This document shows positions 51,421 to 60,906 of a stretch of DNA of 64,000 bases, piece by piece (within the stretch, counting starts at the first letter, position 1; each line of letters begins with the position of its first letter). The stretch comes from JAHBXC01 sp964350875 (GTDB taxonomy: Bacteria > Planctomycetota > Phycisphaerae > Phycisphaerales > UBA1924), in the NCBI GenBank assembly GCA_964350875.1, contig CAYGLT010000001.1, positions 1 through 64,000 on the forward strand, written 5' to 3'. The notes below the pieces were generated by a model. That model was not told where the DNA came from. It was given only the letters and a program-made list of their open reading frames with translations, and did no database searches. Position numbers and translations under genes: made by a program.

Positions 51421-53151
51421 ATGAGCGAGCGTCAACCGCCGCCCCCGAACGGTGACCGCAGCCCTGAGATGCGGCAGCAATCCGAGCCCATGCCGGGCGA
51501 TCAGCAGCTCGAAGGACCCGCGATGCGGACCCTCGCCGGGGGGCCGGGCGCGCCGCTGAAGGAACGCCAGCCGGGCGGCCTCTTCCTGCTCTTCATCGTC
51601 GAGATGTGGGAACGCTTCTCGTACTACGGCATGCGCGCCCTGCTCGTGCTGTTCATGACAGCGCAGATCATCAAGGGCGAGGATGGCATGCTGGGCGAAG
51701 GGCTCGGCTGGACCCGCGAACAGGCGGGCGTTCTCATCGCCTGGTACACCAGCATGGTCTACCTGACCGGCATTTTCGGCGGGTATCTCGCGGACAAACT
51801 CATCGGCACACACCGATCGATGCTGACGGGCGGCGTCATCATCTCAATCGGCCACATCGTCCTCGCGGGCATGGGCATTACCGAGCCCGGCTCGGCCGCG
51901 ACCGTCGCGATCTTCATCAGCGGCCTCGCGCTGATCGTCATCGGAACGGGCTTCTTCAAGCCCTGCGTCAGCGTCATGGTCGGCCAGTTGTACCGAACGG
52001 GCGACAGGCGACGCGACGCGGGCTTCACGATCTTCTACATGGGCATCAATGTCGGCGCCCTGCTCGGTTCGCTGGGCTGCGGCTATCTCGGCGAGAAGGT
52101 GGGCTGGCACTGGGGCTTCGGCGCCGCAGCCGTCGGCATGATCGCGGGCATGATCGTGTACATGATCGGCAGACCCAAACTGCTCAAGGGCATCGGGCTG
52201 CCGCCCGCCAAGGAAGACCGCCCGCCCGCGAGCAAGACGCTCAGCCGACTGGCGATGATGATCGGCGCGACGGCGCTGCTCATCGGCATCGGGCAGATCC
52301 TCAGCAGCCCCGGCGCGGTCATCCCGGGCGTGAACATCACGCTCCCGATGTTCCCGGAATGGGCCGCGCAGGCGTACGGCGTCACCATCCTGCTGGCCGT
52401 CATCGCGCTGATCATCTTCTTCATCGCGTCGCAGAAGCCGGGCGACAAGGGCCCGGTCGCCGCGATCTTCATCATTTCGACCTTCGTGATCTTCTTCTGG
52501 TTCGCGTTCGAGCAGGCGGTGACCTCGCTCAACCTCTTCGCGCTCCACCGCACCGAGCGCGTGCTGCCGGGCATGGAGAATCAGTTCCCCGCGACCTGGT
52601 ACCAGTCGGTCAACTCGTCGTTCATCCTGATCTTTGCTCCGGTCCTCGCGATCCTGTGGGCGTGGATGGGCCGCCGACGCATCGAGCCGAGCACGCCCGT
52701 CAAGATGGGCTTCGGCCTCATCCTGCTCGGCCTCGGCTTCGTGGTGATGGTCTTCGTCGCGCAGAAGACCGATGGCGGGAAGTTTCTCGAAGAGGGCTCC
52801 AACCTCATCAAGAAGGTCGGGCCGTACTGGCTGATCCTCGTCTACTTCCTCCACACCATCGGCGAACTCTGCCTTTCCCCGATCGGGCTCTCGCTCGTGA
52901 CCAAACTGGCGCCCGTCAAGTGGGTCTCGCTGCTCATGGGCGTGTGGTTCCTGGCCCCGGCGATCGCCCAGTTCATCGGCGGCATGACCTTCAGCAAGAT
53001 CGAACTCATCGAGAAGGGCGAACTCTTCAAGCCCATCATCGGAGGCCAGGCGGACTTCTTCCTGATCTTCGTCATCACCTCGTGCGGCGCCGGTCTGGTG
53101 ATGCTCGCCATCAGCCCGATCCTCAAGAAACTGATGCACGGGAAGGCGTGA
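51421..53151 (+). CDS. POT-family (PTR2) proton-dependent oligopeptide transporter
   Basis: A 576-residue inner membrane transporter for di- and tripeptides. A 45-residue Pro/Gln-rich N-terminus precedes the hallmark EMWERFSYYGMRALLVLF (ExxER proton/peptide motif). The second PTR2 signature region is FYMGINVGALLGSLGCGYL, and ALIVIGTGFFKPCVSVMVG is also present. About 14 TM helices are visible. Divergent from the M14 carboxypeptidase (197-base gap) and convergent with the DPP-IV gene; a bidirectional terminator separates the latter. The genomic setting supports peptide scavenging. Confidence 0.93.
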   Translation: MSERQPPPPNGDRSPEMRQQSEPMPGDQQLEGPAMRTLAGGPGAPLKERQPGGLFLLFIVEMWERFSYYGMRALLVLFMTAQIIKGEDGMLGEGLGWTREQAGVLIAWYTSMVYLTGIFGGYLADKLIGTHRSMLTGGVIISIGHIVLAGMGITEPGSAATVAIFISGLALIVIGTGFFKPCVSVMVGQLYRTGDRRRDAGFTIFYMGINVGALLGSLGCGYLGEKVGWHWGFGAAAVGMIAGMIVYMIGRPKLLKGIGLPPAKEDRPPASKTLSRLAMMIGATALLIGIGQILSSPGAVIPGVNITLPMFPEWAAQAYGVTILLAVIALIIFFIASQKPGDKGPVAAIFIISTFVIFFWFAFEQAVTSLNLFALHRTERVLPGMENQFPATWYQSVNSSFILIFAPVLAILWAWMGRRRIEPSTPVKMGFGLILLGLGFVVMVFVAQKTDGGKFLEEGSNLIKKVGPYWLILVYFLHTIGELCLSPIGLSLVTKLAPVKWVSLLMGVWFLAPAIAQFIGGMTFSKIELIEKGELFKPIIGGQADFFLIFVITSCGAGLVMLAISPILKKLMHGKA

Positions 53152-53175
53152 TCGTCTCTCCATACTGAAAAAGAC

Positions 53176-53209
53176 AGCGGCGGGTCTCACGCGAGGCCCG
53201 CCGCTTTTC
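53176..53209. terminator. Bidirectional terminator between POT and DPP-IV genes
   Basis: A 9-bp perfect stem (AGCGGCGGG / CCCGCCGCT) with a 12-base loop. TTTC follows on the plus strand and a CTTTTTC-like tract follows on the minus strand, so it can serve both convergent genes. Confidence 0.8.
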
Positions 53210-53234
53210 ATGTGCAGTTCCTGTTCGTCGAAAC

Positions 53235-55547
53235 TTAGTCCGCTCGTTCCGGACCGCCCAGGTGCTCCTCGAAGTAGTCCACGACCCTCGTCCAGAGCGG
53301 GATCACGACCTCGGGATCGCGCACCATGTGCGTCTGGTTCGAGAGCGGGAGGAAGTCGAAGTCCTTGCCCGCCGCGAACAGCGCGTTGGCCATCTTGAGC
53401 CCGTGCACGAAGTAGACATTGTCGTCGGCGGTGCCGTGGATGATGAGCAGCGGTCGTTCGAGCCGGTCGGCGTAGGTCAGCACATTGCTGACTCGGTACG
53501 ACTCCGGGTCGGTCTCGGGATGCCCCGCGTACCGCTCGGTGTAGTGCGTGTCGTAATCGATCCAATCGGCGACCGGCGCACCGGCCACTCCCACGGTGAA
53601 CACATCCGGGCGCTGCATGACGGCCATCGCGCTGAAGTAGCCGCCGTACGACCACCCGTAGATGCCCACGCGCGAGAGGTCCATCTCCCGGTAGCGCTCG
53701 CCGAGCGTCACCAGGCCCTCGGCCTGGTCTTCGAGGGGCTTGGTGATGAAGTCCTTGTGCACGGCGCGCTGCCATTCCGCGCTGCGCCGGGGCGTGCCGC
53801 GACCGTCCATCGACACGACGATGAACCCGTGGTCCGCGATCCACTGCTGGAACGCGTAGCGATCACGCACACGCTCGACCATGACCGAGGTCGGCCCGCC
53901 GTAGACATTGACGATGACCGGGTACTCGAGCGCGGGATCGAAGTCGCGCGGCCGGACGATGACCGCATCGATGTCGCGCCGCGGGCCGGTTCGCGTGAAT
54001 TCGAGCGAAGGAGAGAAGTTCGGTTCAATCGCAACGCTCCGCATCTCGCCGATGGGATCGCCCAGCGAGCCGGGCGCGGCGTCGCGGAGGTTGTAGAGCG
54101 TGGCGGTCCTCTCGCCGACCAGCGGACGCGACGAGAGCAACGCGGTCGATCCGTCCTTCGCGACCGAGAACGAGTGTGCGCCGGGGGCCGCCGTGAGTTT
54201 CACGGGCGGGCCGTCTTCGGGGTAGAGCGGCACGCGATACACATGTGTCTGCGTCGGATCGTCGGACGCCGACACGAATGCGGCGCCGCGGCCGCCAAAC
54301 GCGTCTTCGTCGATGTACCCGAGCGAGCGGAAGCCCAGCGAGGGCTCGACGACGGTGTGCTTGAGACGACCGTTGCGGTCGCGCATCTCGAGCGCCCAGC
54401 CGTCCTCCTTCTCGGTCGCCCAGAGGAACGCGGCGCCGTCGTTGATCCACTTCGGCGTCGAATCATCGAGGTTGATCCACGCGCGGTCGCGCTCGGTGAG
54501 CAGTTCGGTCGCGTATCCGCTCGCCGGGTCGATCGAGAGGTACTTCTGCTCGGTCTGCGCGCGGTTCTGCACGAGGATCGTCAGAGGAGACTCGCTTTGC
54601 CACTCGACCTTGGCGAGATAGGGGTACGCGTCGCGGTCCCAGCGGACTTCGACGGGAGCGCCGACACTTCGCGCACCATTGAGCGGCTGCACGAACAGCC
54701 GCACCTCGGCGTTCTTTGTTCCCGCGCGAGGGTAAGGCCAGGTCGTCGCCGGTTTCGCCGGGTTTGCGGGATCGGCGATTGTGAACGATTCGAGCCCGTC
54801 CACATCGGTGCGTTGGTAGACGACGGCGGAGTGATCCGGTGCGATCCAATAGCCGTGACGGCGTCCCATCTCTTCCTGCGCGACGAATTCCGCCTCGCCG
54901 TAGGACACGGTGTCCGGTTCGCCCGATCGGTTGGTGATGCGGTGCTGCTCGCCGCTCGCCGTGTCGATGATGTACAGATCGCCGTCGCGTACGACGCCCA
55001 CGAGTGACGCGTCCTTGGTCATCCGCGCATCGAGGGGCGATCCGCCTTCGCTGGGCAGTTCGCGCCGTTCGCCCGACTTGCGGTCGACGAGGAACAGCCG
55101 ACCCGAAAGCGGAACGAGCAAGGTGGAGCCGTCTTCGGACAGCGAGTACGACACGATCCCGCGCGCGGAAAGCCGCATGCGTTCGCGCCGCGCGAGTTCC
55201 TCGACGGTCAGTTCCTCCTCCGCGTCACCCAGCACCTGCGCGGCGGTGAGGAGTGTCCGCTCGCGACCGTTCGCGTCGACCACGAACAGGTTGCGCACCG
55301 AAGACCGCGGCTCTGAGCGCAGAAAGATCGCGCCCTCGCCATTCGGGAGTAGTGTGACGGAGGTCGGTCGGCCGTTGGAGTAGCGCGAGGACTCGGCGTA
55401 GTCGCGCAGGAAATCAGGATCGGGGATGGGCGCCTGCGCGGTCGCGCGGGTTCGCTCCTGCGCGAAAGCATCGGCATGAACGGCCGCGCAGGTGAATCCC
55501 GCGGCGAGCACGAGGGAGCGGAGAAGTGAAGTCGGGCGTTGGCGCAT
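53235..55547 (-). CDS. Exported dipeptidyl-peptidase IV (S9B)
   Basis: A 770-residue exported prolyl dipeptidase. After a signal peptide comes an eight-bladed beta-propeller region with the N-terminus-anchoring Glu motif EAEFVAQEEMGR (residues about 215-227). The alpha/beta-hydrolase domain follows, with IYGWSYGGYFSAM (Ser633), IIHGTADDNVYF (Asp) and LSNQTHMV (His). The triad and Glu pair are intact. It releases X-Pro dipeptides, substrates for the neighbouring POT transporter. GGAG lies 8 bases before ATG 55547, inside the hairpin at 55549-55581. Confidence 0.94.
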   Translation of the reverse strand: MRQRPTSLLRSLVLAAGFTCAAVHADAFAQERTRATAQAPIPDPDFLRDYAESSRYSNGRPTSVTLLPNGEGAIFLRSEPRSSVRNLFVVDANGRERTLLTAAQVLGDAEEELTVEELARRERMRLSARGIVSYSLSEDGSTLLVPLSGRLFLVDRKSGERRELPSEGGSPLDARMTKDASLVGVVRDGDLYIIDTASGEQHRITNRSGEPDTVSYGEAEFVAQEEMGRRHGYWIAPDHSAVVYQRTDVDGLESFTIADPANPAKPATTWPYPRAGTKNAEVRLFVQPLNGARSVGAPVEVRWDRDAYPYLAKVEWQSESPLTILVQNRAQTEQKYLSIDPASGYATELLTERDRAWINLDDSTPKWINDGAAFLWATEKEDGWALEMRDRNGRLKHTVVEPSLGFRSLGYIDEDAFGGRGAAFVSASDDPTQTHVYRVPLYPEDGPPVKLTAAPGAHSFSVAKDGSTALLSSRPLVGERTATLYNLRDAAPGSLGDPIGEMRSVAIEPNFSPSLEFTRTGPRRDIDAVIVRPRDFDPALEYPVIVNVYGGPTSVMVERVRDRYAFQQWIADHGFIVVSMDGRGTPRRSAEWQRAVHKDFITKPLEDQAEGLVTLGERYREMDLSRVGIYGWSYGGYFSAMAVMQRPDVFTVGVAGAPVADWIDYDTHYTERYAGHPETDPESYRVSNVLTYADRLERPLLIIHGTADDNVYFVHGLKMANALFAAGKDFDFLPLSNQTHMVRDPEVVIPLWTRVVDYFEEHLGGPERAD

Positions 55548-55548
55548 G

Positions 55549-55581
55549 AAAAAGTCTCCGTCGAATGGTTCGACGGAGACT
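55549..55581 (-). terminator. Perfect 13-bp terminator hairpin overlapping the DPP-IV ribosome binding site
   Basis: Read on the minus strand: a 13-bp perfect stem with a 3-base loop, then TTTTT, then C and the DPP-IV ATG. The GGAG used by that ATG is in the second arm. Upstream, TTCAAC (55605-55610) and TATACA (55581-55586) with an 18-base spacer could form a promoter whose transcript starts inside the first arm. Confidence 0.65.
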
Positions 55582-55611
55582 GTATATCAAGCCGGGGTGT
55601 TGCGGTTGAAC

Positions 55612-57795
55612 TTAGTTGCAGTCGAGGCCGAAGTTGGACAGGACCGTGTTGAGGTCGCTGAAGTCGACCGTGCCGTTGCCGTCGACATCGCCGGGGTTGC
55701 CCGCTCCGGTCTGGCCGAACGCGGCGAGGACCGTGTTGAGGTCGGTGAAGTTGACGACATTGTCGCCGTTGGTGTCGCCGAGGCAGATCTCGACGATCGC
55801 TTCGCCGACTTCGCCAGTGACGGCGACGGCGAAGCCCTGCTCGCCGACATTCACCGACGGGGCTTCGACGCGGACGGTCCAGACGCCGGTCTCGGGGGAA
55901 GCGACGATCACCTGCTCGACGGAGTTGATGCCGTCGGTGGTTCCGGAGTTCGCGATCGAGAGGCCGCCGCTCATGGCGTTGCCGCGGTAGAGCACGCCCG
56001 AGGGCGACTCGACCACGAGGTCAACATTGTTGACCACGGCGTTGAACGCGCCGGAGTTGGCGGGGGGGTCGGTGAACGCCATGGTGGCGCGGAAGTTCTC
56101 GCCCGAGCCGGTGACCTCGACCTCGAACTCGTACGAGCCGGAGGTGGCGAGCGCGTCATCGGAGGTGTTGCGCACATCGCGCACGACGATCGAGCGGGCG
56201 TCGCCCGGGAAGTGCAGCGCGTCGTCGGCGACGAGGCGGCCCCAACCCTCGAGGTTGCTCGGGTAGCCGGAGACGCCGGTCATGTCGCGCGTCGAGTTCA
56301 GGATGACGGCGCGGAGCAGCGCGGCCGACGGGGTGACCGAGTCGTTCGCGCCGGGCTCGCCCGTGGGGTAGTACCCGTCGGTGAAGTACTGGCGGATCAG
56401 CGCGGCTGCGCCGGAGATCGCCGGGGTCGCCATCGAGGTGCCCGACGAAGAACGCAGCGAGCACGAGGTGCCGTTGCGCGCGGACTGGATGCCGCATCCG
56501 GGCGCGTAGACCTCGGGCTTGCGGCGGCCGTCCTGCGTCGGGCCGACGCCGGCGGTGCAGTGGTTGTTGATGCCGGTGGGGAAACTGCGATCACTGCCGC
56601 CGACGGCCAGCACACTTTTCGCGTTCTCAGGCGTGTAGAGCGAGCTGCGGTTGGTGACGGCGAAGACGACGAGCGAGTCCTCGTAATCGTACGAGAACTC
56701 ATCGATGGCGCGTGTCCACGCGTTGTAATCAGTGCGGAAGTCGGCCCCCCACGAGTTGGTGTGGACCCGGGCGCCGGCGTTGTGAGCCGTGAGCAACTGG
56801 CTGTAGAACTGCGTTCCGTTGAGGAACGAAGGCGTGGGGGCGTAGGCGATCTTGGCGTCGTACGCGACGCCGTGGTAATCGTCGTCAGGGCCGGTGCCGA
56901 TGCGGTTGCCCGCGATCGTGCCGCTGACGTGGGTGCCGTGAGATACGGCGCCGAACGAACCGACATAGTTGATGATCTTGCGGTGCCCGGGGCCGACGGG
57001 CATGGTGTCGTCGACGAACATGCAGTGGTTGATGTCGAGTTGGCTGTCCTGCACGCCGACGATCTGGCCTTCGCCGGTGAGGCCGTGGTCCCAGAGGGGC
57101 TGGCTGTTGCTCTCGCCGCTTTGCACGGCGTCGTGGCTGACGCTGTTGCGCTCGGTGGCTTCGAGGGCGGGCTCGACAAACTGCACCGAGGGGATCATCG
57201 AGATCTGTGCCAGCGACTCCGCCGGAAGCGTCGCGGTGATCAGCAATTCGCTGCCGTTGCGCCCGGCATTGTGGATCTGCACATTGTCGATCTGGTTGAG
57301 GGCGACCTTGGCGTCGGCTTCGGCCTCGTCGCCAAAGAAGGAGATGTTCACATCGACGGCGCCGGCGAGTGCGAGCAACGAGGGCTCGACCTTCCATGCG
57401 GGCTGGTAGGGGGCTGACCAGCGCACGAACGCGAGGTTCCGGGCAGCGTCGGCGTTGGCGCCGGCGGGGAGCGAGAGCACGAACGCGTTCGGGGGCAGGT
57501 AGCCGACCACGCTGACGCCGGTGGCGTTGATCGCGGCGCGGCGTTGGGGGGTCATCGGGCCGTCGAGTTGGACGACGAGACGGTCGTTCGGACGCAGGTC
57601 GATCAGGGCGGCAGGGACGCCGATGTCGCCGGCGTCGTCGATCTGGAGGGCGTTGATCGGACGGCTGGTGTCGATCGCGCCAGCGCGGAGCTGGAGGGGG
57701 GCCGCGAGGGCTCCCGAGGCGAGGGCCAGGCCGGCGGCGGCGATGAGAAGAGACGCGCGGGTCGACCGCGCCCGAGGAGCCGGGTCAGAATGCAT
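55612..57795 (-). CDS. Secreted subtilisin-family (S8) peptidase with dockerin-like tail
   Basis: A 727-residue exported peptidase with signal peptide (LLIAAAGLALASGALA) and a propeptide-like region to about residue 230. The S8 triad is Asp250 (GVQDSQLD), His286 (SHGTHVSG) and Ser454 (SSSGTSMATPAISG), with the oxyanion Asn in FAVTNRSS. A proprotein-convertase P-like beta-sandwich follows (ATMAFTDPP, VNNVDLVVESPSG). The C-terminus has two calcium loops (GDTNGDNVVNFTDLN, DVDGNGTVDFSDLN) ending LDCN. GGAGG lies 9 bases before ATG 57795. The DPP-IV gene is next on the same strand. Confidence 0.93.
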   Translation of the reverse strand: MHSDPAPRARSTRASLLIAAAGLALASGALAAPLQLRAGAIDTSRPINALQIDDAGDIGVPAALIDLRPNDRLVVQLDGPMTPQRRAAINATGVSVVGYLPPNAFVLSLPAGANADAARNLAFVRWSAPYQPAWKVEPSLLALAGAVDVNISFFGDEAEADAKVALNQIDNVQIHNAGRNGSELLITATLPAESLAQISMIPSVQFVEPALEATERNSVSHDAVQSGESNSQPLWDHGLTGEGQIVGVQDSQLDINHCMFVDDTMPVGPGHRKIINYVGSFGAVSHGTHVSGTIAGNRIGTGPDDDYHGVAYDAKIAYAPTPSFLNGTQFYSQLLTAHNAGARVHTNSWGADFRTDYNAWTRAIDEFSYDYEDSLVVFAVTNRSSLYTPENAKSVLAVGGSDRSFPTGINNHCTAGVGPTQDGRRKPEVYAPGCGIQSARNGTSCSLRSSSGTSMATPAISGAAALIRQYFTDGYYPTGEPGANDSVTPSAALLRAVILNSTRDMTGVSGYPSNLEGWGRLVADDALHFPGDARSIVVRDVRNTSDDALATSGSYEFEVEVTGSGENFRATMAFTDPPANSGAFNAVVNNVDLVVESPSGVLYRGNAMSGGLSIANSGTTDGINSVEQVIVASPETGVWTVRVEAPSVNVGEQGFAVAVTGEVGEAIVEICLGDTNGDNVVNFTDLNTVLAAFGQTGAGNPGDVDGNGTVDFSDLNTVLSNFGLDCN

Positions 57796-58121
57796 TACGC
57801 AAGGGCCTCCGCTATGGGCACTATGTACAGAACAATCCCGGCAACAGGGGGAGGAGCCGGGACGCGAACTCCGTTCACTATGACGCAGACCCGGGGATAA
57901 TGCGAGGGGAATTTCCGGGTCCGGACAAAGATTTCGCCCGGATGTTCGGCCCCGAGGGGTGGGGGGTTTTGGGAAATGTCACCCTTTCTGACCCCTCGAC
58001 AGGGGCCATGGGGCCGGTATCCTCTGGATTCCTGCGCGGCGGAGCCCCGCCCGCCCCTTTTCCTGCAGCCCCGACGACTCGGACCTCGCTCCGAGCGCGT
58101 TCCACGCCGAAAGCCCGATCG
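57796..58121 (+). promoter_or_regulatory. Divergent intergenic region with candidate tig promoter
   Basis: No gene is supported in these 326 bases. A promoter-like pair TTCACT (57874-57879) and GATAAT (57896-57901) with a 16-base spacer points to tig and would give a leader of about 210 bases. A short hairpin CCCCT-CGAC-AGGGG lies at 57992-58005. Nothing clear was seen for the S8 gene on the other strand. Confidence 0.35.
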
Positions 58122-59528
58122 ATGAGCACCATGACTACCCAGACCCCCCGGACCAACGACGCCGGATTCGACCCGATCGTGACCGTTTCTGACGCCGGCC
58201 CCTGCCGCAAGAAACTCCACATCGAGGCGCCCGCCGACGCCGTCCGCGCCGCGGTCGGTTCAACCTTCGACACCCTGATGGGCTCCGCGGTCATCAAGGG
58301 CTTCCGCCAGGGCAAGGCCCCTCGCGCACTCGTCGAGCGCATGTACGGCAAGGCCGCCCGCGACGAAGCGCGCAACCGCATCGTGTCGGCCGCGTATAGC
58401 AAAGCCATCGAGCAGCACAAACTCCGCGTCCTCGGCGAGCCCGAGGGCGGCGACGAACTGCAGGAAGCCGATCTCTCCGGCAGCAAGCCGCTCAAGTTCA
58501 CTGTCGAAGTGGAAGTCGCTCCCGAGTTCGAACTCCCCGAAGTCGACGGCATCGCCGTCAAGAAGCCGCTCTTCGAAGTCACCGACGAGATGGTGAACGA
58601 GCAGGTCGAGCGCTTCCAGGTCAACGACGGCGACCTCGAGGAACTCGACAAGGCCGAGCGCGGCGATTACTGCATGGGCCACGGCAAGATCCTCGTCAAG
58701 GGCAGCGACGACGCCGCCCTCGACATCAACGGCGCGGTCATCCAGATCCCCAAGAAGGGCGACGACAAGGGCCAGATCCTCGGCGTGCTCGTCGACGACT
58801 TCGCCAAGCAGATCGGTCTCCCCAGCAAGGGCGACACCGTCGTCGTCAAGGCCAAGGGCCCCGAGGGTCACGAGACCGAGGCCGTGCGCGGCAAGGACCT
58901 CGAGATCTCCTTCGAGGTCAGCGCGGTGTATCGCATCAAGCCGGCTCCGATCGAGTCGCTGTCCGAGCGTTACGGCTTCGCCGATGAGGCGGGCCTCCGC
59001 GAGGCGATGAAGAGCCGCCTCCAGCAGCGCGTCATGATCCAGCAGCAGTCCGCGATGCGCCAGCAGATCGCCGACTACCTGCTCAAGAACACCGAGATGG
59101 AACTGCCCGAGCGTCTCAGCGCCCGCCAGGCCGAGCGTCGCCTCCAGCGCGCCCGTCTCGAACTCATGTACCGCGGCATGGACCCGATGGCCGTCGAGCA
59201 CCGCATCGCCGAGATGCGCGCGTCGTCGCAGGACGCATCGCGCCGCGAACTCAAACTGTTCTTCATCCTCGACAAGGTCGCGACCGGCAACTCGATCAAC
59301 GTCACCGAGGCCGAGGTCAACGGCCGCATCGCGCAGATGGCGCACGAGCGCGGCGAGCGCCCGGAGAAACTGCGCAGCGATCTCATCGAGAACCGTCAGG
59401 TCGGTTTCGTCGTGCAGCAGATCCGCGAGCACAAGGCCATGGACCAGATCCTCAGCAAGGCCAAGGTCGAGGATATCGCGGCCGACAAGTTCGAGGCCGA
59501 GATGAAGAAGTCCGACGCCTCCGCCTGA
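58122..59528 (+). CDS. tig: Trigger factor (ribosome-associated chaperone)
   Basis: A 468-residue chaperone and peptidyl-prolyl isomerase that meets nascent chains at the ribosome exit. The N-terminal ribosome-binding domain carries GFRQGKAPRALVERMYG, the L23-docking signature. A degenerate FKBP-like domain lies around residues 180-280 and the long helical C-terminal substrate-binding arms follow (LRQQ, ERLSARQAERRLQRARLEL). It starts a plus-strand series that ends in clpX, without clpP. Confidence 0.93.
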   Translation: MSTMTTQTPRTNDAGFDPIVTVSDAGPCRKKLHIEAPADAVRAAVGSTFDTLMGSAVIKGFRQGKAPRALVERMYGKAARDEARNRIVSAAYSKAIEQHKLRVLGEPEGGDELQEADLSGSKPLKFTVEVEVAPEFELPEVDGIAVKKPLFEVTDEMVNEQVERFQVNDGDLEELDKAERGDYCMGHGKILVKGSDDAALDINGAVIQIPKKGDDKGQILGVLVDDFAKQIGLPSKGDTVVVKAKGPEGHETEAVRGKDLEISFEVSAVYRIKPAPIESLSERYGFADEAGLREAMKSRLQQRVMIQQQSAMRQQIADYLLKNTEMELPERLSARQAERRLQRARLELMYRGMDPMAVEHRIAEMRASSQDASRRELKLFFILDKVATGNSINVTEAEVNGRIAQMAHERGERPEKLRSDLIENRQVGFVVQQIREHKAMDQILSKAKVEDIAADKFEAEMKKSDASA

Positions 59529-59574
59529 GCCGACCCCGAGATTCGTCAACATCCAGTCCCGTGAGGAGCGGCTC

Positions 59575-60906
59575 TTGAAGACGCGCACGCATTGTCGGCC
59601 CCCGGTTCGTTCGGCCCTCGTCGCGCTGGCGGCGATCGCGTGCTCGGCCGCGGCCTGGGCGCAAACCGCTACGCTCGTGCATTGCGGCACGCTTCTTCAA
59701 GTCGCTGGCGAGGCGCCCAGGGCGAGCGTGACGCTCGTCGTCCGCGACGGGGATGTCGTCGAGGTGCGCAACGGGCTGGTGTCCGCTGCGCAGTTCGGCG
59801 AGCGCGACGCCGAGGTCATCGACCTCTCCGACATGTTCGTCATGCCGGGCCTGATCGACTGCCATGTCCATCTCACGGGTGAGATGTCTCCCGATGCGCG
59901 GCTCCGCGCGGTGCAGAACACCGAAGCCGACGCCGCGATCGACGGCGTGGTGTACGCGAGGCGCACGCTCGACGCCGGGTTCACGACGGTCCGCGATGTC
60001 GGCGCGAGCGGGGACGCGATCTTCGCGCTCCGCGACGCGATCAACGCAGGCAAGATCGTTGGCCCGCGCATTCTCGCGGCGGGCGAGGCGATCACGCCCA
60101 CGGGCGGCCACGGCGACGGCACGCACGGCTATCGCGAGGGCGTCTTCGACTACCCCACGCCGCTCGTGGGCGTCGCTGACGGGCCGTACGAGGCCCGCAA
60201 GGCGGTGCGCAATCAGGTGAAGCGCGGCGCCGATGTCATCAAGCTCACCGCGACGGGCGGCGTGCTCTCCGCCACCGCGGCGGGCACCGAGCAGCAGTTC
60301 TTCGAGGACGAACTCGCAGCGATCGTCGAGACGGCGCACGCGCTCGGACGCAAAGTCGCCGCGCACGCCCACGGCGCAGAGGGCATCAAAGCGGCGCTCC
60401 GCGCCGGGGTGGATTCGATCGAGCACGGATCGTTCCTCGACGACGAAGCGATCGTGCTCTTCAAACAGACAGGCGCGTTTCTGGTGCCCACGGTGTTCGC
60501 GGGCGAGACGGTCACGGTGCTCGCGGAACGCAACGACTATCTCGTGCCTGCGGTTCGGGAAAAGGCGCGCGCCGTCGGACCCGTGATGCTCGGCACGCTC
60601 GGCAAGGCGCACCGCGCGGGTGTGAACATCGCGTTCGGCACGGATTGCGGCGTCGGCCCGCACGGGCAGAACGCGCGCGAACTCGAACTGATGGTCGAGG
60701 CCGGCATGCCGATCGACGCCGTGCTCCGCTCGGCCACCGTCTCCGCCGCGGAACTGTGCGGGCTCAGCGATACGGTCGGCACGCTTGAGCCCGGCAAGTC
60801 GGCTGATTTCATCGCCGTGCGCACCTCTCCGCTCGACGACATCTCGGCGCTGCGCACCGTGACGGTCGTTGCGCGCGACGGCGTGGTGGTGAAGGACGAG
60901 CGGTGA
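59575..60906 (+). CDS. Exported imidazolonepropionase-like amidohydrolase
   Basis: A 443-residue exported metal-dependent hydrolase with signal peptide (SALVALAAIACSAAAWAQ). Amidohydrolase-1 features: PGLIDCHVHL (HxH), IKLTATGGV with the metal-bridging Lys, AHAHG and SIEHGSF histidines, and FGTDCGVGPHG with the catalytic Asp. It resembles the Xaa-Pro/Xaa-Arg dipeptidase (prolidase) branch. The TTG start at 59575 is supported by GAGGAG 6 bases upstream. The stop overlaps the next gene by 4 bases. Confidence 0.88.
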   Translation: MKTRTHCRPPVRSALVALAAIACSAAAWAQTATLVHCGTLLQVAGEAPRASVTLVVRDGDVVEVRNGLVSAAQFGERDAEVIDLSDMFVMPGLIDCHVHLTGEMSPDARLRAVQNTEADAAIDGVVYARRTLDAGFTTVRDVGASGDAIFALRDAINAGKIVGPRILAAGEAITPTGGHGDGTHGYREGVFDYPTPLVGVADGPYEARKAVRNQVKRGADVIKLTATGGVLSATAAGTEQQFFEDELAAIVETAHALGRKVAAHAHGAEGIKAALRAGVDSIEHGSFLDDEAIVLFKQTGAFLVPTVFAGETVTVLAERNDYLVPAVREKARAVGPVMLGTLGKAHRAGVNIAFGTDCGVGPHGQNARELELMVEAGMPIDAVLRSATVSAAELCGLSDTVGTLEPGKSADFIAVRTSPLDDISALRTVTVVARDGVVVKDER

